DNA of 64,000 nt, from the NCBI GenBank assembly GCA_023266355.1, contig JAHFQM010000004.1, positions 62,001 through 126,000 on the forward strand, written 5' to 3'. Below, piece after piece: positions 47,342-56,300 of the stretch (the first letter of the stretch is position 1; each line of letters starts with the position of its first letter). Made by a program: the position numbers and the translations under genes. This DNA is from Aquabacterium sp. (lineage in GTDB: Bacteria > Pseudomonadota > Gammaproteobacteria > Burkholderiales > Burkholderiaceae_C). The notes under the pieces were generated by a model that had not been told where the DNA came from, made no database searches, and was given only the letters and a program-made list of their open reading frames with translations.

Positions 47342-50300
47342 TTAAAATCCTAAGGATGGCAAGACACTATTGCCCATCACGCTTGGCACCAAACCCGTCA
47401 AACGGTCCGTTGGAAGCACCCAAGCAGGAATCCCACCATCAACCGTAACCGGTGATAGTCCTTTGAGAAAGCTGTTTGGAGCTTGTGTCCGAACCGTGGT
47501 GTAAGGTGCATCACCGAAGGCTTTAACTGCCTGTTTAGCATAGGCCGACGCTTCAGCAGCCGATGTAGTGAAGTACTTGCCTTCAATGCCAGCGATATTT
47601 GTGAAGGCGCCTGTCTTGTTGATGCTGGCCAGCTCAGCAGGTCCAACAGCACGATAGAGCGTCGTTGTTCCGCTTGCTGCCGCCTGCGCCGAGGCAATCG
47701 TACCTGCAAACGAAGCCCCACTGTTGAGCAACGAACTTGCCCCGCCAGTTGCTGCCACGTTGATCAGGGCATCCGCCCAAGCTGCCTGCCCTGGCGATGC
47801 ACCCAGCCCCTGCAAACCTTGGTTCAGCAGCGATGGCGTGGCCTGCCCCGTCATCATGGTTTTGACGCCCGCGCTGGCCTGGTCCGCGCCCAACCCCATC
47901 AGGCCCAAACCACCGACTGCGCCCACACCCGTCCAGCCCGCGCCAATGCCCACGCTGCCACCCAGCCCGAACGTGGCGGCACCACCCAGTGTTTGCAAAC
48001 CGCCCAGCGCTCGTGTGCCCAGATTGTTGTTGCTCGCCCAACTGGTGGCCTGCCCCGCATAGTTGTTGAATGTATTGCTGACAGTGATGGCGCTGTTGGC
48101 AATCAACCCCGTCGGATCATTGAAGCTGATCGGGTTGCCGTCCGCGTATTGGTACGGGCTGATGCCGCTGCCCAGGCCCATCGGGTCACGGCTGATGAAG
48201 CGGCCATAGGCCGGGTGGTAGTAGCGCGCCCTCATCGCCACAAGGCCCGATGCATCGGGCTCTCGGCCCGCAAAGCCATACGTCGGGATGGCACTGCCTG
48301 TGCTGCCTGCCGCGTTGCCCCACGCATCAAAGCTCTGTGTGCTGCTGGCGTTGGTGCTCCACACCTGCAGCTCAGTCAGCCACACCAAGCCGCTGTTCAC
48401 CGCCCCCGTGAAGCGCACCCTTGCGCCAATGGCGCTGGTGGCTGGGAAGCTCTTGATGGCACGCGAGGTGGTGCCGTCGTAGGGGCCGAAGTCTGCATTC
48501 GTCCCGCTGGCCACTTGCACCCAACTGCCGCCGCTGAGCACTTCCACCACGTAGCTGCTGGGCTTGTAGTTGCTCACTGCCCAAATCTCTATTCGCTCAA
48601 GCGTGCGCGTGCTGCTCAGATACAAGTCGGCAGCAGCCCCCCCGTCGACCACCCCCACCCAGCCGCTGTTGCCGGTTTGGGAGGTCACCCCGTCCGCTAG
48701 GTCAACGGGTTTGTAGGTGCTGGCGTCATAGCTACCCGACATGATGAAAAAGACCCTAGCGTCTGCCCCCATCTGGTTGGCTGGCGCGCTGTCCATCTCC
48801 AGCAGCGCTGTCACGCTGCCAATGCCATCTTGCGCATAGGCGGTGCTGGTGGCGTCTGGCGTGCCGCTGGCCCCCGTCAGGCGCAGCACCGGGTCATCAG
48901 TGCCGGTGCCGTGGGCGTACACGGCCGATGGCGCGCCTGTGAGGCTGGTGCTTGCGCCGGTTGCCCACTCTGCGGCGATGTCTTGGCCATCGTAGAGGTA
49001 ATGCGTATTGCTGCCTGCGCTGGTCTTCCTGATGCGTTTGCCTGCGTCGTCATAGGCATAGGCCTCGTTCAGCGCATTGGTGCCTGCGCGGGCAAGGGTC
49101 ACCAGCTCGTTCAGGCCGCTCCAGCTGTAGGTGGTGGCTTGGCTACCTGAACAGTCTGTGGCGGTGCCGCTGATGCTTGTGCCTTCGCACAGCTTCTTGA
49201 GGTTGCCGTTGTCGTCGTAGCGCAGCAGGGCCGTGGTGGTGGTGCCACCCACTGTTTGCTGCACCTGCTTGAGCTGGTGGGCGTCGTCCACCGTGTGGCT
49301 CCAGCTTTGCGTGGCTGGGCTGCCCAGGGTCTTGCTGCTCAGGTTGCCAAAGATGTCAAAGCCGTAGCCCTCTTGCTGCGCTGCCGTGCCGTTGCTCACC
49401 GTCTTGAGGCGGTTGAGCACGTCGTAGCTGTAGGCCTTGTTGACGGTGCTGCCCGCCAGTGTGTCGGTGCTGGCGCTGCGGTTGCCCCAGATGTCGTAGG
49501 TGTAGGCGTGGCGGGCCAGTTGCGCCGTTTGCGCATTGCCCACATAAGTTGCGCTGACGCCCGCCTGCGCCAGGTGCACGATGCTGTCCAGGCTGCCTTC
49601 GGGCTGCCAGTTGTATTGCGTGCTCAGGCCTGCTCCCAGGCTGCGCTCTATGAGGCGTCCGGCCGCATCGAACCCGAAGGTCACCGTCTGCCCGTTGGGC
49701 GCCACGATGGCTGAGAGGCGCCCAACGGCGTCGTATATGTAGTCCCACTGGTGGGTGGTGGTGGCAGTGGTGGTGGCGTTGTCCTTGAGCTTGACTTTGG
49801 CCAGCCGCCCCCCAGGCGTCCACTCGTAGCCCAGGGCCTTGTTGCCTCGGCTGTCTGTGATGCCGCTCAGGCGGTGGGCGGTGTCGTAGCTGTAGTCATA
49901 GGCCACCAGCAAGGCGCCGCTGCCGTCGCGGGTATCTGCGCGGGTCACCTGGCCCAGGGCGTTGTGGTTGTAGGTGGCTGTCTGGCCTGTGTTACCAGCG
50001 CCAGGCACGGTGCGGCTCTTGAGCACGCCGTTAAGGTTGGGCTCGTAGGTGTAGGTGGTCGTGGTGGTGGCACTCACCTTGGCCTGCTCGGGGCTTTGGC
50101 TGCTGCTCAGATTGCCGTGGCTGTCGTAGCTGTAAGACCAGGTCTTGCCCAGCGGGTCGGTGCGGCTGAGCTGGTTGCCAAAGTCGTCCCAGGTGTAGGC
50201 CACCTGGCGCTTGAGGCTGGCGTCGCTGAAGTTGCAGGTGCTGGCCGTGGTGTCGGTGCTGGGGCCTGCCCACACCTCCGCTAGGTTGCCCAAGGTGTCG

Positions 50301-53300
50301 AACTTGCTGCACACCTGCAGGCGGTTGCCCGCATCATCGGGCGCACCCACGCTGCGGGTGACGCGGCCAAGCTCGTCATAAAAGCTGTGACTTTGGCGGC
50401 TGCTGCTGCCGTCTGCGGCCACGGCGCGGGTACGGATGACGTTGCCCGCGGCATCGTAGTCATATTCTGTGGCGCGGCCTGCTGCTTGCCCGGAGATGGC
50501 AGGTTGGGTCACACGCTTGAGGCGTCCGTCTGCGGCATAGGTGCCCGCACTGCCGGTGCTGCTGCCCCAGTACTGGTAGCTCACAGAATTGCCGTTGGGG
50601 TCGGTCACGGACAGGGTGCGGCCTTGCGTGTCCAGCTGGGTGTAGACGCGGTTCTCTTCGGCGTCGAACGCCGCCACCGGGCGGTTTGCTGCGTCGTACT
50701 CAAAGCTGAGGGTGTAGTTGTCTGGCGAGGTCTGGGCCGTGCGGTTGCCCACGGCGTCGTAGCTGAAGAAGCTGCGGTTGCCTGCGTAGTCCAGCGTGCC
50801 AATGAGCCGGTCTTGGCCATCAAAACGGCTGCTGCTGGCGTCCACGCGGGCGCCGCCATCCATCAGCTCGCTGGCCGTCGGGTTGCCGTTGGCGTCGTAC
50901 ACAAACTTGCGCGTCTTGCCCAGGCTGTCTGTGGCCGAGGTGATGCGGCCCAGGCTGTCCCAGGTTTGATTGCTGGGGTACCAGTTGCCGTCGATGCCGC
51001 TGAGCTGTCGGCCCAAGGTGTCGTAGGTGAAGGTGGGCGAGGTCTCAGTGATGCTGGCCGCAGCGCTGGTGCCATTGCGCTTGCCCTTGCGGGTGATGCT
51101 GCTGATGTTGAGCTTGTTGGCGTCCCAGTTGTGGGTGAGGCTGGGGCCAACGTTGGTGGAGCCTGCTGCTGCTGCGCTGAAGTCGCTGACCTGCGTGCGG
51201 GTGGCCACGTTGCCTGCGCTGTCAAAGCTTTGGCGCGTCCAGGCCACGATGTCTGCTGCGGCAGGCTGGGTGCCCGCCACCGGGGTCACGCCGCTCTTGA
51301 GGCGGATGCTGTCGGTCTGGTTACCTGCGGCATCAAACTTCTGCCACGTCCAGTTGCCGCGCACGTCTTTGATGCGCTGGGGCTGGGCAAAGCTGTTGTA
51401 GTCGCGGTATTCGCTCACCGCGCCCGATGGGGCGGTGACGGTCTCCACCAGGTTCTTGGGCGTGGTGGCGTTGCCTGCCGTGTAGGTGTACTTTGTGGTG
51501 CGCCCGATTGAATCGGTTTCCGTCAGGCGGTTGTAGGGGTTGGCGCTGTCGTAAGTGTAGGTGTGGATGGCACCGTTTTCTTCCACGATGCGCTGCGGGT
51601 TGCCATAACTGTCAAACGTGATGTGGTGCTCTTCACCCCGGCCATTGACCGACCAACTCTCGCGGTTGAAGAGGTTGTAGTGGAAGGTGGTGGCGCTCTC
51701 GGGGATGAGGCTGCCGTCCACACCGAATGGCGTGTGCTTGAACACCTGGCCACCGCTGTAGTACGCGAACTCCATGCCGTTGCCGCGTGGCAGGGTGTGG
51801 CGCTTGAGGTGGTTGGCCAGCTTGGTGCCGTCTGCTGCCGTGTAGTAGCTGTAGCGGTGCGCCTGGTTGAGGGCGTCCGTGACTTGGTTGAGGTTGTTGT
51901 TGCCGTCGGTGTAGGCATACGTCACCTTGCGCCCGGCAAGGTCAGTCACCTGGATGATGCGGCTACCGCTCCAGGTGAACGTCAGCACCGTGCGCCCGAT
52001 GCTGTCTGTGACGGTGCTCAGCTGGTTGCTGGGGTTGTAGCTCAGCGTGAGCGCGTTGCCGTTGCGGTCGGTGATGGACAAGAGCCGCGCCACCACCGCG
52101 CTGTTGGCAGACGGGGCCACATTGGGACCGGTGGCTGAGGCAAACAGGTAGACGGTGCCGTCACGCTCCCTGATCTGGAACTTGCCATCGTTGGCGCCGC
52201 CAGAGATGCGGCTGAATTGCGCCTCCACGCCTGCCGGGTTGGTGAGCACAGCGCCACGTGCGATGTCGCCACTGCTGTGGCTGGTGGTGCTGAAGTACTG
52301 CTCGCCACCGCTGCCATTGATCCAGCTGACCTTGGCCGCACCAGGGCTGCCTTCTACGCCATAGAGCTTGAGCGCATGGTTGAAGCTGTGCGTCCAACCA
52401 AAGCCCAAGGGGCCGTCTTTTGGCTCGCCGCTGTTGTACCAGCGCTCCAGCAAGATGGGCAGGCCGCCCCGGCCTTTGATTTTCAGGTCAGACTCGTGGT
52501 GGGTGAAGTTGCCTGTGAGCATGTTCACAGGGTCGCCCATCCAGGTGGCAAAGCTGTTGCTGCCCTGCGTGCCGGGGGTGAGCGTGGTCAACAGGCCCAG
52601 GCCCGAGTTAATGGTGCTTTGAAAGCTCGGTGCCGCAGGCGGCTGGCTGAACACGAACGTTATCGGCTCAAAACTAAAGAGAGGGAAACCGCCCGCCAGG
52701 TCACCATCGATGGCGGCGCCGTAGGCACCCGACGTGTCGTTCTCGCTCATGTAGACATAGCCGCGCCAAGCCTTGGCTGTGTCAACCGGGTCGGTGTAGG
52801 CAATCTGGGCTTTGGGCACCGTGACTGTGGCGCCTGCATTCACCTCGTTCCTGATGGCTGTTTCGTTGGCCGCCATGCTGGTGGCACCGCTCATCTGCAT
52901 GAGGCTGGCGTACTGGCCAATGTTGGCCGAGGTGAAGGTCACCAGCGCATTGCCGCTTTCATTGGCGAATTGCAAGCCTCGAACCGTTGACACCGCATCT
53001 GTGCGCAAGGCCTCCTGCCACACCCTGTGCTCAAGGGCCGAGCTCGCATAAATGGACAACTTGCCCATGCCAGCGCTTTCAGCTCTTGCTACGCTGGCTC
53101 GCCGTGCACTGAAACTGGCGGGCGTTTCGCCTGCATCGGGCCGAGTAGGCGCAGCCGAGGCCAGCTTGGTGAAATCAATGCGTCCGCCCCTGAAGTCCAC
53201 ATAGACACCGGCAGGCTTGACGGTGAGAGGTAAATCAAAGACGTAGTCCGTCTTGATTTGTGAGCCGGTCAAGCCCAGGTCATAGCGCTTGTTTGAGCGG

Positions 53301-56300
53301 AACCCCTTTAGTTCGGCAATCTGCTCATCAGCCAACGTGATGCCCTGGATGTAGTTCTGCAAAACCAGGTGAAGCAACTGACCAACCGTGGCGTCATAGG
53401 CCACTGCACTGGCAGGGGTGGGCGCTGTGGCATTGGTGTTCACCCCCGTGATGAGTGACTGTGCCTGGGAGGCCAGCGAAGCATCAGACACCTGACTCGC
53501 ATTCAAGCCCAAAGCAAAGTAGCCCCCCGCCTTGAGGTTGGTGTAAACCGTCTTGTTGATGCAGGTGGCGTCAGCGTCTTTGGCGTCTGTGGGCACGCCA
53601 GAATCGGCAATGCATTTGCCGCCAGTCTTCTCGCCCTGAGCAATCTTCATGACGACTTTGTGAGTGCTGCCCAAGCCCAGCGTGGCCGTGCCCGATGCGG
53701 CAAGCACACCATCGGCTTTGACTTGCGGATACACATTGACCGCACCAGCCGGCAAGGCAGACAAGGCCCCGCCCCAACTGTTCCAGAGGGCCTGGCTGGC
53801 CGTGTCAGGGACGTACGACACGGTGATCTTGCTCAACACGTTTTGCGGCAGGCTGAATGTCTTGGTCGCGAGGTTGACACCGGCAGCGCTCTGCACTGCG
53901 ACGGTGAACTTGTGCCGATGGGCATCCGGGATGGTGGCCGACTCAGGCGACGCGCTGCCCGGCCAGTTGCTGAACGATTCAACGTAAAACGGCGTCGTGC
54001 TAGGCAGGATGTCAATCTTGGGAGCACGCAGCGGGCCACGGTAGGGCACGTCTTCACGCGAGACGTCGGGTTTGGTCAGCCGCGCTGCTGCTTCCGTCTT
54101 GTCGGCCAGGTAATCAGGCGGCAGCTGGTCTGTGCGCTTGGCCAGATAAGCAGCGTAGAAGCTGCTGTCGGTGCTGACGTTCACCGCCATGCCCGCCTGG
54201 TAGTCGTGGTCTTTGATGGACGGGTCCAGCGGCAACCAGCGGTGGCCGCCACTGTTGGCCAAGTTGCCCCGGTAGGCGGCGAAAGGCACACAGGCTTGCA
54301 CCCAGACATGGTCAAAGACCAAGCCCTGAGTGGCCGCGCCAGTGGCTAACGCCGCGGAGTCAGCAGGGACGCCCTGGTTGGAGCTCAGATATCGAATTGA
54401 TGCGCTGTAGTTTTGAGTGCCTAGCCAGCGCTGGGCGCGCCCATTGGCGCTGTCCGCAGGCTGCAAGTCAATCAGACTGACAGCGCCTCGGACAAAGCGT
54501 GCAGGCACATTGGAGGCGCGCAGCAAGGCCACCAAAAGGCTGGACTGGTCGGTGGCGTTGCCCCGACGGGTCTGCAACACACCTTTGGCACCTTTCAATG
54601 AACCCCAATACGGCTCGAATTCAACCTCCTTGAGCATCCATTTCAAGATGCGCACGGGCGAGTACTGAAGGCTTTGTGCGAGCGCCCTGATTTCAGGCGT
54701 CAATTGCACTTCCACGCCATCGTCGGCCAGGTCGGCAGCAGTGGTGCTGCAATCGCTTGCGGCGTTGGGCGACACCGCAGGCAGGCTCATGGCCGCCTTG
54801 ATGAAGCCATAGCCTTGTGCGGCCATGCCACCCAGATCGGCAGCCACCACTTGGTCGCCCTCATCTGCGCCGGGGCGCTTGGGTTGGCCCTTGTGCGCTG
54901 CCCGGTACTCATCCATCATCTGCAAGGCGTACTGCGGCAAAACCTTGCTGATAGAGCCTTTGCCAGGTTCGCGCAGCTCAGGAGGCGCGCGCATCAAGGT
55001 GGGCACCGGGGCCTGAGAAACGGTGGGCTCAGGCTGACGCAAGGTTCGCAACAGGGCTTCAAGTTCAGTGTTCGCCTGCCTGGTGTCCCTGCGGCTCTGG
55101 GCCGCGCCCACCTTGGCCAAGGCAGCATCCAGCCGGTCAAAGCGCGCCGTGACTTGGGTGATCAGGGCCTGCACCTCAGCGGCTTTCTCAGACCCCGCCA
55201 TTTGCTGCACTTGGCCTTTGAGCGCACGCAGTTCCTGCAACTGCTGTTGCCGCAAGGACTGGATGTCTGCGCGGTGCTGTACAGCCCGGCGAGACAAGCC
55301 AGTAGCAGCCGGGTCTGCATCGTTGGAGGCGGGGTTGACGGAATCTCTGGCCCCTGGGTTGACGCTCTTTGCGGATGCACCAAGCTCGTCATCCAGCTCC
55401 TTGAGCTTTTGACGCATGGCGCGGTGCATTGCCTGGCGCGATGAAGACTCGGTGGTCGACAACCCCTCGCGCAGTCGTTGAGACGTCTGGTCTGGGATGA
55501 GCGTTGAAAGTGCAGACTGGCCCGCCTGCGCATCAGCAGGTGCCAGGGACTGCGCAGCCAGGAACAAAGCTGGCAGCCAACCCAACAAGCCTTTGAGAGC
55601 AACACCAGCCTCGGGCAAGCGCGCCTTGCGGTGGGCCGCTGCCATTAAGGAAGCACCCAGTGTCAGCAAGGCCCACAGGGGCACGGGCACATCGCCATCG
55701 GTTGCTGGCACCACCTCAGCCACATCGATGCGGCCAATCACTTGGTCACCATTGACTGCTGTCTGGTACTCGAAACTGTAGCTACCTGCCTGCGACGGCG
55801 TGCCCGTAATCTGCCCCGTGCTGGCGTTGAGCAGCAAGCCCGGCGGCAAAGTACCCGAAGCCAGTGAATAGTTGCCTGCACCGCCCAGCCCATGACTGAA
55901 GGCTTGGCCCACCGTGGCATTGACAGAAAACGCAGATGTGGTCGAGCCCGCAACCGACCGGCTGGGCGCGTCCAACTGGTTGCGCGCATCTGCGACGCTT
56001 GTGTTGCTGCCCAGTTGGGTTTCGACACGGTCCGTCAAACCGTCCTTGTCAGCGTCCACCAGCTGAATGCCGTTGGCAGAAGCCAGCGAAGACACCACCG
56101 TGGCCGTGACCAATGCGTCACCATCCCAACTGCCAGTGGCGACACTTTGCTTGTCCAGCAACCAGTTGAGCGCCGCATTTGCCTGGGTGGAAGAAGGCGC
56201 TGCCTGGTTGACCAAGGCCTTGTAGACCAGCGCAGTGGTCAGTGCACTGGAGCCGCCTTTGCTGCCATCGGTGCGTTGTTCACCAAAGCCGCCATCGGCG

